Positions 49,219-63,800 of a stretch of 64,000 bases of DNA are shown in pieces. The translations under genes were made by a program, and so were the position numbers. The stretch is from Gymnopilus junonius (Eukaryota; Basidiomycota; Agaricomycetes; Agaricales; Galerinaceae). The DNA lies in NCBI GenBank assembly GCA_015501075.1, contig JADNYJ010000095.1, positions 62,001-126,000 of the forward strand, given 5' to 3'. Under the pieces are notes generated by a model. It did not search any database and was not told the origin of the DNA. It saw only the letters and a list, made by a program, of their open reading frames with translations. Every line of letters begins with the position of its first letter. Position 1 is the first letter of the stretch.

Positions 49219-50494
49219 TCCGGAGGACAGGTTCCTCTTCGAACAAAGATACGGCTGTGGACACAGATTCCAAAATGTAAAATCAGGTTTTCCATTGCGT
49301 TTATCATTGTAGCTGTAATCATTTATTTATGGGACTTGTACTTGTATAGCTAGCAGAGTAAATATGTATAATAGATTGATGGACACGGCGATAGACAATG
49401 TCAATGCAAATAAAGTCTTCATATTTTCTTCTGTGAAGGGTTGAGATCAAGAGCTTATACCATCGGGAGATGCTATCATGACAATTTCTTCCATAAGTGT
49501 AGATGGCACAGAAGAGCGACCGTGGGGGGTCATTGTTACAACTCTGAACCTCTTCGCAGAAACTAGAGAAACCGGCTGGAACCATTAAAATATTAAAGGC
49601 TTAGCGTGAAGTTGTAGGCTGCTCTCAGTCACACTGTCCTCTTATTTCCCATGCAGCATGTCTCAACCACCAACAATATCCACCTAGACTCATCCTTGAG
49701 CTTGAATGTTTCTTCTCTTTCATTCCCGTAGATGTAAGCCAAACAGAGTATGCGAAAGCTCGAGAAAGCTCTAGATTCTGGTTTGAAGATGGTAACATCG
49801 TCCTGCAAGTGCAATATACCCAATACTACGTCTATCGCGGGCTCCCTGCACAGCATTCGAACATTTTTCGTGACATTTCTACGCTCCCTTAGTATGGAAA
49901 CCACGTGGTGATTGAAGCCTGTACTATGAAATTACTTTCCTTTCGCAATGCCACAGAGGAATATATATTGAGTATTATATGACTGCAATACGTAAGTCCA
50001 CATCCTTGATCTCTTTTGTGCTTCACAAATCACTAATCTATATGTTTATTCAAGGTCTTACGCATCGAAAGAGACTTTTCAGTTCCCTTTATTAGTCTCT
50101 GTGCTTCGTCTTGGACATAAATACAAGTTTTATCATTTTTTTCAGATAACTCAAGAGCGTGTCCAAGTTCGAGGTTCCCAATTCTCTAGAAAAATAGGAT
50201 TGCTGGCGGGGGGAGATACTTTGAAAGGGCTTCGAGATCGATTTTCTGAATCTTCTTGTAGAATGTGATAACGAAAACGGGTCCTCCCGGTATCATTCTA
50301 ATTTCTGCCTTACCTCCCTTTCCATTAGTGTCATTTTATCCTGATCTCGCGCCGTCAACGTTGATTGAAATAAACCTTTACGATTTATGTATTTGATCAA
50401 TAATAAATAAATTATGCATTAACAAAAACTTTGCAAGCGACGAAAACTGGTTGGATACTTTGTAATTCCTAGTAAAGCCGGATGAGGAACGTCA

Positions 50495-50522
50495 CAGAGA
50501 GAGAGAGAGAGAAGAAGAAGAA
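50495..50522. repeat. GA/GAA microsatellite
   Basis: A run of CAGAGAGAGAGAGAGA passing into GAAGAAGAAG, within a purine-rich tract. Confidence 0.85.
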
Positions 50523-50736
50523 AAGAACGTCAGGCAAAGGGATTATTTTGCTCCAAGAAAAGGGGGATCTGCGGGGGTAAGTAACTGAGTATTTAAAGTA
50601 TCCGTATCCAATATAAAAAAAAAATCTATGCATGACGTGACTAAGTATAAGAATGAAGAGACGAGATGATTAAACAGTATAAAGAAAAAAAGAGGTGGAA
50701 TGGATAAATTGCATGAAGTATAAATCGTATCATAGA

Positions 50737-50765
50737 GGAAGAAGAAGAAGAAGAAGAAGAAGAAA
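50737..50765. repeat. GAA trinucleotide microsatellite
   Basis: About nine consecutive GAA units. A shorter GAAGAAGAAGAA run follows near 50853. Confidence 0.85.
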
Positions 50766-52204
50766 GGAATAGGGGTTTATAGCTTGTGGTGATAGACGTG
50801 ATTTAAGGGGAGGAGAGGGGAATAGTTATGTTCTCCATCGTATCGTCCAATGAGAAGAAGAAGAAAAGAGAGATCCAAAAAATCCGAGACGACTATGAGG
50901 GCGTGCTATTGAAGACAACGGGAGGATGGAACCAAAGAAAGAGTTCGTGGCACGTCATGAATAAAAGGAGAAGAAAAAGGACACAAGATACGCGTTAAAC
51001 CCGGATTAGACCCAAAAAGCATAGGAAGAAACCAAGAAAGGGGAGGGTAATATAAGTCCGCGAAGTCCGTATTTGAGAGGAGAAGAGAGAAAAGAGAAGG
51101 TCCTTGGAGGGTATCCGACATAAGTAACGAAAAAGTGACGACGATGAAGGATGAAGGATGAAGAAATGCCATATTTTGACTAGCGAGGGTAAGATTGGCA
51201 GTGAATTAGGAAGGACCAGGGGTATGCAGCGGTGCTGACGAAGACAAATGAGGTGTATCTGCGCCCCAAAGGGCTTGACGTATCCGAAGCGAATGAGAAT
51301 CCAAGGAGAGGCTCTCAAGGCCATCGGTAGATCATGACTGGACGGGTATCTTGATGTGAAATGAAAACAAGGGCTTGAAGAACGTGGGTTGGGTGAATGT
51401 GGCGAACCTGCACGCAATGCGGCGATCGTTTAATGGATCGTAGTCGGGCCATCAGTGCCGAACGAACGTGGAATGAAAGGCTAGAAAAGAAAAATGCATC
51501 AGGACACTATACGAAAGCATGGAGCAGCATAAAGAATAACAATGGACAAATGAAATGAGGAGAAAGGAAAGAGGATGGATGAAAGGAACTCGAGTCGAGA
51601 GACTGGGTGATAGAGAGCAGGACGTAAAGTAAAAAGATAAGCTCAGGCGATGACAAATCCGCTATATTTAGGTCATACGCCTTAGGCGGTGAGCTAGGCA
51701 GTCTCACATCCTCCAACGCAATAAGCAAGTAAAGAAGAGAAACGGAAAGAGAGAAAGGAATAGAGAAGAAAAAAGGCGAACAGTCACTCACCCAGTCAAC
51801 GACTCTGAGAGGACGAAAAGGCAACGACCTTCTCAGCCTCCCAGACGCCGCCCATCCGTGATGCACCCGACGGTCCTACAATTGAAACAAAGGCGAAACC
51901 TCGAGCCATTATTTGACGTACATCCAAAGCTTCTTCGACCACCCCTCATCCGTCCTTCTCTTCCATTTGCAAGGCCCACGCCAATAAACGGACGATAAAA
52001 CACACCGTCACGACGACGACGACCCTTTCCTCCTCTCCTTCATCCGCCTGCAATGCCTGAACCCCACGCACCAACCCGCTGCAACCTTCCACCGAATCCA
52101 ATCCCAAGCACGGCCCCAATCGAAGAATACATAAACGCAAAGGGAAGGGAAAGAAACAATAGGGAAGGAAAAAATATAGAATCCCTTTCTTTCCTCCCTA
52201 GCGC

Positions 52205-53824
52205 TCATTGTCCCCGCCTCGCTTTGGCGAACCCTTCCCATCTCTCCATCCTCCGCCTCGCATCACCCTCCAGCTGCTCCAACGCCTCTCGTCTGTCCAC
52301 AGTCATCTTATCAACCCCATCTCCATTCGCCTTGCCGTTCCCCTTCCCACCTCCTTGACCCACTGCCGCAACGGCCGTGCCACCCTGAGCTCCCGTCAGT
52401 GTTGTATTATTCCCAGCCACATCGGCAAAATCGCCTACGGCCTGACCAGTGGCGTTGATCCTGGTATTTCCCAATATTTTCGCCTCGACACCGTTGTCGG
52501 AATATACTTTGGTGACTGGGAAGACGATGAAGAGGGCCAGCAGTCCGGAGATGAGGATGACGAGCGTGCTGATGTTCATGAAGCCCCTCCAAGGAATGTC
52601 ATGCCGCGAGCGCATTGACGAGGGCCTATACGCCACCGTCTGGGAGTGCAACGGCTGTTGCTTCTTCAGCGAAGAAGGGGAAGGCGTAACGCCTGGTCGA
52701 GGACTCTGAGATTCTGGCGTTCCGACAGCCACCTTCTCCCCTTTCGTAGTCGTCATGGAACTCGACGTCTTTGAATGATAAAACCCACCCACAACCCTAC
52801 CTCCCACCATCCGTATCCACTCTTCCTCCTCCTCGTCCAGCTCATCCGCATCGGCATCTTCATCAGGGTCATAGACATACGCCACCAGCCCGCCATGGGA
52901 CTTGCCAATGTCCGAGAACATCATGGAGGAACCACCGCGCGAGCCGATAGTGGGCGGGGGTACACCAGGCATGCCAGGGTGAAGCGGCGTCCGCATACCG
53001 CTCGTGCTGGCAGCGCTGAACCCGGATCCGCCGGTATTCATCCGCGGAGGCGTGTTGCCTCCATTCCCCGACTGATTAATCCCCAACCCAACGAGCGGAT
53101 ACTTGGAATCCTGCCCGAGACTGACGATGGAGTCCCCAGAGTTGGAGTACACCGAGTTTCTGTTCATCCCGTGGTTGATGCCAGGATGGGGAGGGAGGAC
53201 GCCGTCTTCGGTGGCGCTGAGGCGGTACAGGATCATAGACCCTCTCGACGCGGCGGAATGGAGTTCCGGACGGGGGATGACGCCAGAATTAGAGGTGGGG
53301 TGCGGGTAGGTGTTGTGGTTGAAGGTAGGCGGATGGCTGTAGCCGAGGCTATTATCTCTCAACATGTGTCCCGAATCAGCCGAGGGACGCGCACTCCCGT
53401 GCCCGTGTGTGTGTCCGTGACCATGCCCGTTGCCCATCCCCATTTCCATACCCTCACTCGGGACACGCTGCATCACGGAAGCATAGGGGAGCTTCATACT
53501 CCCTCCTGGTGTCCTCGCCAGAGGCGCAGCAAATGCTGTGGGTGGTGATGGACTTTGACCTGTTGACGACAGGGTCGGAACGGTGGAAGTGGAAGCTAAA
53601 GAAGTTAGGCCAGGGGTATGAGGGGCTACGATAGTCGCGGAGGAGGAGGTAGTCGAGAAGGAAGGCAGGCCTGATATTGAAGGAAGGAGAGGGCCGGAGT
53701 TGGAGTGGATGGAGGGTAGGCCGACCACTGCTGGCGGCGGATGGGCCAGTTCTGCAGGTCCAGGCGAGGAAGGAGGCACAGCGACGTAGTCACCGTTCTT
53801 GCTGGGGCTATTGCTTGCACTCAT
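52205..53824 (-). CDS. KRE6/SKN1-like type II membrane protein lacking a GH16 domain
   Basis: One large open frame. ATG at 53824 (MSASNSPSKNGDYVAV) is the first in-frame Met; more exons upstream are possible. The N-terminal about 400 residues are Ser/Pro/Gly-rich, with RGSMILYRLS, DSKYPLVG, a GHGHGHTHGHG run and an acidic patch (DEDADADELDEEEEEW). A single membrane anchor follows (ISTLVILISGLLALFIVFPV), then GNTRINATGQ. This order and the NATGQ after the anchor recall fungal KRE6/SKN1 beta-1,6-glucan synthesis proteins. In those, a GH16 domain should follow. Here about 90 low-complexity residues end in RRRMERWEGFAKARRGQ and a stop. A donor-like GTAGGC sits right after NATGQA, but no GH16-like exon appears downstream. 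The family call rests on recall and is moderate. Confidence 0.55.
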   Translation of the reverse strand: MSASNSPSKNGDYVAVPPSSPGPAELAHPPPAVVGLPSIHSNSGPLLPSISGLPSFSTTSSSATIVAPHTPGLTSLASTSTVPTLSSTGQSPSPPTAFAAPLARTPGGSMKLPYASVMQRVPSEGMEMGMGNGHGHGHTHGHGSARPSADSGHMLRDNSLGYSHPPTFNHNTYPHPTSNSGVIPRPELHSAASRGSMILYRLSATEDGVLPPHPGINHGMNRNSVYSNSGDSIVSLGQDSKYPLVGLGINQSGNGGNTPPRMNTGGSGFSAASTSGMRTPLHPGMPGVPPPTIGSRGGSSMMFSDIGKSHGGLVAYVYDPDEDADADELDEEEEEWIRMVGGRVVGGFYHSKTSSSMTTTKGEKVAVGTPESQSPRPGVTPSPSSLKKQQPLHSQTVAYRPSSMRSRHDIPWRGFMNISTLVILISGLLALFIVFPVTKVYSDNGVEAKILGNTRINATGQAVGDFADVAGNNTTLTGAQGGTAVAAVGQGGGKGNGKANGDGVDKMTVDRREALEQLEGDARRRMERWEGFAKARRGQ

Positions 53825-54055
53825 CGCGGTCGTGTTAGAGGAATGAGCCAAAGGAGACGACCTGAACGCCGCAGCCAAACTTGACGGCCGTTGAGGAGGA
53901 GGACTGCGCTGAGCCTGTGCGGGTGCTGACTCACCACAGAGAAGGCGGCGTGAAGAACGCAGGGGACGCCGCGGACGACGATGGAGGAGGGCCGGAGGAG
54001 GATGGAGAGAAAGAAAGAGAAAGATCAGGAGATGAAATGTTTTGTAATTCCACCG

Positions 54056-54950
54056 CTACGAATTGATTCGGGCCCTCCCATCGATCCGAAGGTCCGGAAG
54101 GGCACTATCCCCGCTACTGTAACTTTTCTTCGTCCCTTGCGTATCTATCATACCCGAGGCAGTAGTGCCGCTTTGCGCCCCGTCCAACGACGCCCCTCGA
54201 GTGACGCCTAGTCCAGGTCTGTAAACGCGTCCAGCAGAATTCATGAACGTCAAAGGCCCAGAAGAAGGTGACGCATTCTCACTGGTGACAGAACGTGTTA
54301 AAACTGCCGATGATCCAGACGCTGATGGCACCGGTGCTGATGTTGATCCCGGCCCCGAGCCGACGGCCGTAGCACGAGTGCCTATCGAGGAATAAGCACG
54401 AGCGGGCATGGTTAGCCGTTCTCATCGATAAAGGAATTGCGCGCATGGGACGTGAGCACTTCATGCTTGCGAGGCGCTCTGGAGGCGGGAGGGCTTGATT
54501 TGGAGTTGGAACTTGAAGAGGAGGAGGATGACGAGGATGACGAATTTGATGGGATCATTTTGGGAGAGGGAGTCGCCAGAGTCGATGACTTTCTTCTGGG
54601 ATTTTGAAAGGGGTCTTTAGGCGGTGTTGGCGGTGCTTGTTGAGTTCTTGAAGTTGAATTTACTGCAATATATCAATCAAAAAAAAAAGAACAGTCAGCG
54701 AACCAAGCGGTGATTATCAAGAAAAAAGGAGGAAATATGATGCTCAGGTGCTATCAAGGTACCGAAAGGAAGCCAAGAAAAGTAGCTCAACAAAACACTC
54801 ACATTTCTCTCTTTCATTCACCTCCTCCTCGTCCGAATCAGCCCTCGCCTTGGGGTCTAACAACGGCACATCGTAATCCACCGACTGATAGTCCATCACC
54901 CACGAACCTTGCGCGTGGGAGGGGGCGTGTCCAGCAGGACGCGATGTCAT
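54056..54950 (-). CDS. Low-complexity, Ser-rich disordered protein (model provisional)
   Basis: The first exon starts at 54950 (MTSRPAGHAPSHAQGSW) and contains DYDVPLLDPKARADSDEEE. A second exon (about 54660-54420) is Pro/Ser-rich with a run of about 12 serines. A further open stretch from 54409 (MPARAYSSIGTR) to 54056 is also Ser/Gly-rich. I could not tell whether these belong to one gene, or whether they are upstream exons of the KRE6-like gene just below (53824). No domain is recognised; it appears intrinsically disordered. Confidence 0.4.
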
Positions 54951-55257
54951 GCTTGATTTGTCCAGTCTTCTCGTTTAGCTTCTTCTCTTGCTTGGGGTTC
55001 TAGATGGGGGGTCTAGGATACACCTATGTTATGTGGGGTGTTGGCGAGGTGATTGGACGTGGACGTGGACGTTGAGGGAAAATGGTGACTGCAGTGCAGT
55101 GATGGGAGAGAGCAAGGAGTGACGTGAAGGGAAGGGAAGACAGCGGGCGTTGCCTAAATGACGGAGTGTAATGAGACGGGGATTACTGGCGAGGTGCGGC
55201 GAGGAGTACGTACAGCTCGACCTCAAGGTGTGTGCTGCCTTGTGTTCCGTGCGTCCT

Positions 55258-55288
55258 TGGTATGGTATGGTATGGTATGGTATGGTAT
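55258..55288. repeat. GGTAT pentanucleotide microsatellite
   Basis: Six consecutive GGTAT units upstream of the start at 54950. It lies where the promoter of the minus-strand gene would be. Confidence 0.85.
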
Positions 55289-58200
55289 ATTGCGGAGGGT
55301 ATTGTATGAATGTCTAGGGTTCAACGGAACGGGCAACGTCAGCACAGACTGAACACTATATGTACAATCAAAGGGGGGGGGCATGGACATGTGTTCACCT
55401 CACTTGATGTCCAAACCTTCGAGAACGAAAAAGGAGCGAAAATCTCGAACCACGATAAGTAAGTGTCTGGAGATGCGATAACAGAAATAGAGCCGAACGG
55501 TGCGAATGCGATTCGGAGTCTTCCCACCTCTGCTTCCTTTGAAGAAGTCAGGCTTACACGGGTGTGGAGAAAGCCTTTTGAAAGCCCGGAAAAAATGGGA
55601 CGGGATTGAATGGTTTCGGTTTGACCGAAAAGAGACGTCGACGGCGTGCACAGGATGGTCAACGTCGACCGTCAATGTCAAGGCGACTGCGGGGATTCCG
55701 TCTTCGCCGTTGGAAGGAAAAAGGGCCCAAAATAGGTCGTGTTCTTTGTCTTGGCACACCGAGCGTGAATGCGGCACGGTATTTATACCGTAGGTCTGCC
55801 CAACTCGACAGACAAAGAGACGGGCGGTGGAGAGTTGGATGCGGGCGATGCGCAAGATCTTTTGCACGCCTGCAGGTGCAGCAAGCTTTAAACTTCGGCT
55901 AGATTCTATGTAAGTTCAAAATGGGGGTATGATGAGATACAATTCATGCCTAGACAACACGCGAACAACGCACAGTAAGTGCTCTAGACTCTGAATATGG
56001 AATCCCTGTAGATATTGGCGTCGAATGAATAGCCGCTAACACAGATTGTCTCGAGCCTTTAGAGGCTTGTCGGCAGCTAAATCTCCTCAAACCAGTCAAT
56101 GCAAATGGGCGAGCAGGGTCCAAGAGAAAGACAGTGAGAACACACGGAGAAAAGGGAGCCACGGGAACTGAACAAGCCAAAAACAACGCGGTTGATCATG
56201 ATAGCCCGATTTGGGTCGCGCACGCCGCACGGTGTTATACATAACGTGATGTGTCACGCCACGTGGGCGTGTTGATGACGCGTTTTTGGCCAGACGCGTC
56301 TTTGGAACTCCCAACTTGAAAGACGCGTCTGGCCTTAGGATTCCGTACTCGATACAGGTAAAGATGGATAACCTGATGTCCGTATTATTGTTAAGTAAGA
56401 ATGATGATTTAATCCCAATAACCTGTTGGGTGCTTGAAAACTTTTGGGCGACTCAACTTCGAAGTAAGCATGGACAGAAGGATTCAGCAATATGGAAAGT
56501 AAATCATAGGCCTAGGGTGATGCTCCAATTTTCGTTATGATCTAGTTCCCAGTAGAAAAACCTAATTGTATTAGATGCCAATTTCCAGCAACTGCGGTGC
56601 GCAGCAAACATTCAGCTGTCTAATCTGAGAAATATTACGAACACAATTAAACAGCTAATGACGATGCTCAAAGTTCTATCATAGATATGTAACTTAACTT
56701 CGGAACATCACCAATATTTGTCTTTGGAACGGACCATGGAAAGACACAGTCCACTCCAGAATACAAAGAGAGGAAGGTGAATGGGTTGAGTTATGTACAT
56801 GATAAATGAGCCCTTGAACATGATAAGAGATCGAGCCTTCTGGAGCGAGCTCTTGAGAAATTCAAAGATAGAGGAGATAAATCAGATAAGCTTGCCCAGA
56901 AAAAAGATGTAGCATTGACAACAGCTGTGTATTTCACAGAGGAATACCTGATTGGCATGAATGAAGAGAAAAGAGGATACCCGACCAGGGCTAGTTTACT
57001 ATCCACCAATGGACATCATAAAAATGGTGAGTAATATGGGAAATAGAATGAGAGAATGAGAAAGAGAGGAATGTTTGACCAAGTTGAGGTCCAAGGCGTG
57101 AATTTTATACCATTGCTGAGCATGGGCCAGCCCCATTGTTCCGCGCTCTGGAGAACAATCAATAAATGGTCATGAGCACTCTTTGTTTGTTAATAGACCA
57201 ATACCCTACAGAAGGTTGCAGAATTTATTGGCCCTCTGCTTTTATGCGGAATGATGAATGAACACTATAGAAACAAGACCTATGATTATGTGTCATGGTC
57301 TCAATAATGTTGAGGCCCATACAAGCGGTTATTGATGCTCCTGAAGCCAGCTCCCATCTGATTTTTCATCCAATGAATCAGGTTTATTCAACACAGAACC
57401 TGAAACCCATATGGGCAAGACCAAACGGCAATTTTAATCCAAGGGACCAGAGCTTACGCATCCCAGTCATATAAATTACTCAGTATATTTTCATAATCTC
57501 CGAGGGAATTAGAACACAGCCTTCCAGTAATGACTCTGCCTCGGGTTAAGGAAGCAAAGCCACACCATGAAGGACATGCAAGTGACGAGCACAGGACACT
57601 TTGGTGGACGTGATATTGGAGATGCTGAACTTGTAGAATTAGATATCCATCTTCGAACTATAAATTTCCTTTTTATGTGATGCCTTCTATACTCAGGTAT
57701 ACTGGCATCCATGAAGGAATGGGTGATCCAGGTAGCTGTCAATCTGGAGGAGCTTGAAGTCCGTATCAAAAGTGCGGTTGGTCGGCCGGTATAAATTTGA
57801 CTAGCATACTATTTCAACCTTTTTTTCTTCTTTAAACAGTACACCCGCAGTCTCGCCAGGATTTATCTCCGATCTTTTGTTCAACCGTAGTGAGAAGATT
57901 GAAGGCTTTCAAACTCCAACTCCACATTCTAGCCTTCTATAATATCCCGGTCTATTTCAAACCGTTATTAAAGGACTTGAAGTTATTGACCGGCCGAAAT
58001 ACCAATGAGGTCCTGTCCATATCCATATCCATCTACGCCTTCCTTCAATAATATTTATGCAATATGGGCGCATTCGTGAAGAAAATCGACAAAAGTATCT
58101 GCTGATACGCGTTTCCTCACCTCAAGAAATTTCATGTGACGTTTTGCATTATTTCTGACTCCTCTTTCCGCTATCCTAATTTCAAAATACGTCCCAGTGG

Positions 58201-58948
58201 CACTGTTCCTATGCTTCTGAGAGATCACGACTATAGCCAAGGTTTCAGGAAGGTGTGGCGGATTAAGGGGTTGTGTTTTGCTTATGCGACTGAAGTCGTT
58301 CCGGTAACGGAGGATATGTGTATACCATAGGCTTCGGTAGTGGGTGCTACTTTCAAGCACGATCGACGATCCTCTAAATTGACCCATTTTTACTACTCGT
58401 CATTCTCTATTTTATTAATAAGAACGATTTTTCTATGACACAGGATGACTGTTTGATCCATTTCTTTTATCCTACCCATTTCCCCTCTTAACTGCGATTT
58501 TATCGCATTTCTTTACTCGTAAAATATTCTGGTATATAATCCTGTTGTAGCTAGACTTTTTCCTCAGCCCGTAATCAATGGGAATTTGGTCGCCCTCTAA
58601 ACGTTGTGGCGCCGAGGCTATTCTTCTATACTCATATTTTCTACTCTACGGATTTTTCTTATGACGCGACTGACGAAGTCGTCGTCTTAGTAGATCCCTT
58701 TTTCACCTACTACTTCGTTCCACTCCCTTACCGAAACGACTCACTACAGTAGTCCGCAACAAAACGTGGTTGCCAGGCTTCAACTCTATTAGCATTTCAT
58801 CAGTCTCATCAGGGCTCAGCACTCGGTAAGGTATGGATACGACATGTCATTGAGGGACAGCACGATATACAAGCTAGTAATACACAATCAACGTCCTCCT
58901 ACGAAGTGCCACTAAAGAGTGACGGGGGCCACTGGCAAAGGTACCACC
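55289..58948. other. Region without a convincing gene
   Basis: The longest open stretch (minus strand 55400-55867, 155 codons, ending FFVLEGLDIK) has no family resemblance and may be chance. The region contains the ACGCGT hairpin at 56278-56334. The part near 58948 is downstream of polyubiquitin. Confidence 0.35.
56278..56334. promoter_or_regulatory. ACGCGT-containing perfect hairpin and adjacent third ACGCGT
   Basis: The 16-nt arm GGCCAGACGCGTCTTT (56288-56303) is repeated exactly as its reverse complement AAAGACGCGTCTGGCC (56319-56334), with a 15-nt spacer. Each arm holds ACGCGT, and a third ACGCGT lies at 56278-56283. ACGCGT is the MluI cell-cycle box bound by MBF in fungi. Whether this cluster regulates anything is unknown; no gene start is close. 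Confidence 0.55.
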
Positions 58949-60841
<1,893 letters not shown>

Positions 60842-63800
60842 ATGATGCGTTCGGATCCCCTCTTGGCTTCAATTCACGACCAAGTGCGTAACATGACACC
60901 CTCTTGCTATTTGACGTACGTATTTACTGCTTATCTTTAGTCCGCATATTATATATTATGATGCAGCTGCTATTGACGACATTGAAGAGGAAGTCGGTGC
61001 TAATAATCAGCACAGCTCGCTACTCAAAGACGGTTGGAACTTGATCGAGAAATTTCCTACCTCTCATGACATGAACGATCTCGCGCAAGGAATAGCACTC
61101 ACGATCGGGACTCTCAGGAATCTCTGACAGCAGTCCCGATTATGCTCAGGGTGTGGATAACTTGGCGTACGCTCTTAACTTACGTTTTCAGGAACAAGGT
61201 AATACGCAGGATCTGGACGAATCGATCGCGTACCAGAGGGAGACACTCAAGCTTTTCCTCCCTTCTGATCCTAAACATTTCGATTGCCTAGAACACCTTG
61301 CCATCGCCCTTCAGAAACGTTTTGAAATAGAGGGCGGCATTACCAATCTCAACGAGGCGATCTCATTCCATACCCTGGCTGCCGATTTTCTACCGCCACA
61401 TCCGAACCGGGTCACAGCGCTCAGCAATCTAGGGAATGCTCTCAAAGTACGCTTTGAGCAGGAGGGTAAGCTCAATGATCTGGATAAATCCATTTTGATA
61501 CACGAAGAGGCCTTGAAGCTCGTTCCATCACCACATAAAAGTCGCTTTGCTATCCTCAGCAATCTGGCAACAGCCCTTCAGAGACGATTCGAACAAAGAG
61601 GAAACTCTGCCGATATAGACGACTCTATCTCGCTACAAAGACAGGTTCTTGATCTCGTCTCGCAGGAGCACCCTAGTCGTCCAACCTCTATCAATAACCT
61701 TGCTTATGCCCTAATCACGCGATACGAGCAAGAAGGAAGACCTGGTGATTTAGACGAGGCAATCTTGCTGCACAAACAGGCTCTCGAACTTCTCGTCCCG
61801 CCTCATCCGTATCGATCTGGCTCTCTCAATAATCTCGGCAATGCTTTACTGGTACGATATGATCAACAAGGCTCGCTCGATGACCTCAATCACGCTGTTG
61901 CTTTCCATCGTGAAGCTCTCGAGCTCAGGCCTTCGCCTCATCCCGGTCGGCACCAGTCTATCGGTAATCTTGGGAACGCTCTTCAAAAACGGTATGACTG
62001 TAATGGTGACGAGCATGATTTGGACGAAGCCATTTTACTTCACAGACAAGCACTGACAATTACTCCTCCATCCCACCCGTACCGTTCCAATAACCTTAAT
62101 AATCTGGCGAACACATTATGGTCCCGTTTTAAGCTCAGAGGCGTGTCTGAAGATTTAGACGAAACCATTTCATTACACAGGCAGGCTCTTGAGCTTGTCC
62201 CACCACACCATGTGAACCACTCCCGATCTTTCAACAGTCTCGCAAATGATTTGCTAGCACGATTTGAACAACGAGGTAATTCCAACGACTTGGATGAAGC
62301 TATCGAACTCCACAGGGAGGCTCTTCGGTGCAGACCATATCCTCATCCCGACCGCCTTGACTCCCTTAACAATCTTGCAAGGGCCTTGGAATCACGATTT
62401 AGGCAAACCCACGACGGAAAGAACCTAGATGAAGCAATTTTGTTGTACCGTCAGACTCTCGAAATTGTCCCGCTGCACCATCCTGACTACTCCACCTGTC
62501 TCAACAATCTTGCATCTTCGTTGATGTCGCGAAGTGATCAGCGAGATGAAAGTGATGATCTTGATGAGGCAATCTTGTTAAGTAGGCAAGCGCTTGAGCT
62601 CAGACCTCCTGGCCATCCGGATCGCTTCACTTCCGTGAACAATCTTGCAAATGTTCTTGGAGAGTGGTCCCAAAGACACGGTATGAAGGAAGACCTTTAC
62701 GAAGCCATTGAATTGGCCAGGCAAAGCCTTGATCTTGTTCCACCAACACATCATAACCGACCCGTCATTCTTCAAAACTGCGCTATGCTGCATATATTTG
62801 CGCACAGAATCGATATCGAATCCCATCATGAAGGCAATCATCTAGAACAAGCAATGTCTTTTTTCTCTGGCGCTACGCATTCCGTGTCCCTATCTCCCTA
62901 CGGACGATCAAAAATCGCTGGAAACTGGTCCGAATATGCTGATATGTATGACCATTCTTCAGCTATTCAAGCCTATGACGCCGCATTGGGAGTTTTACCG
63001 GAGTTGGCTGCTCTAAGCCTTAACATACAGTCTCGCCGGAATGCTTTAACAGGAGGTACAGACGGCCTAGCTAGGAAGGCATCAATGTGTGCTATTCGTT
63101 ATGGCAGGTTAGACAAAGCAGTGGAATACCTCGAAACTGGGCGTGGTGTGTTTTGGACGCAATTCCTCCGTCTGCGTTCTCCACTGGATCAGCTGCACGA
63201 TATTGCGCCAGAACTTGAGAGAGATCTCAAGCGAATCTCGGTTGCATTGGAACAAGGATCGCATAGGGATATGCCAATGGGAAATTTAAATAATTTACAG
63301 AAGCTTTCATTGGAGGAAGAAGTTCAATACTTTGAACGGCTAGCGAAGGATTGGTCGGCGACTATTGAGAAAGCGCGTCGTTTGGACGGATTACATGATT
63401 TTCTCCGACCTCATGATTTATCCAAGATACAAACTGCCGCGGAGGGACACGCGATTGTGTATCTAATTGCAAGCGATAGCGGTAGTCACTCTCTCATCTT
63501 GTCATCTACGACCGTTCATCATATCCCATTCCCTAACTTGTCCACTTCTTTGTTGTCCAGACTTGTATCCCTGACTCAGATAGCCACATCCGATTACTCG
63601 ACGCCTCGTTTTGCTGATTTTGGTGTAACAGCGGACAGCGATGGATCCAAGATCTCCTGTTGAAGAGCTGCAACGTTGGATGTATGAAGAAGAAAGAGGG
63701 ATGAGACCCGAACGCGCCCTACCGAAACTCGTCTCCTCTAACGATATCTTTAAATTTGTTCTGGGCTTCCTATGGGATAAAATCGTGAAGCCTATCGTTG

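Larger units (their letters stand above)
49219..52204. other. Purine-rich region without a convincing gene
   Basis: The plus strand is strongly A/G-rich from about 50480 to 51780, so minus-strand open frames there (for example 50906-51866) are low-complexity Ser/Phe/Leu-rich and look like chance. It may include the long 3' UTR of the minus-strand gene ending at 52205. Microsatellites are listed separately. Confidence 0.4.

Noticed and set aside
50906..51866. Minus-strand Ser/Phe-rich open frames
   Set aside because: They arise from a purine-rich tract on the plus strand; there are no domains or splice structure.
52775..53548. 257-codon plus-strand open frame
   Set aside because: It is antisense to the KRE6-like gene, caused by GC-rich low complexity.
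55400..55867. 155-codon minus-strand open frame
   Set aside because: No family resemblance, no paralogue and no splice context; probably chance.
63620..63665. Frameshift in the CHAT region at the stop codon 63661-63663
   Set aside because: A 67-nt GT-AG intron at 63565-63631 in phase 0 restores the frame, so a frameshift is not needed.
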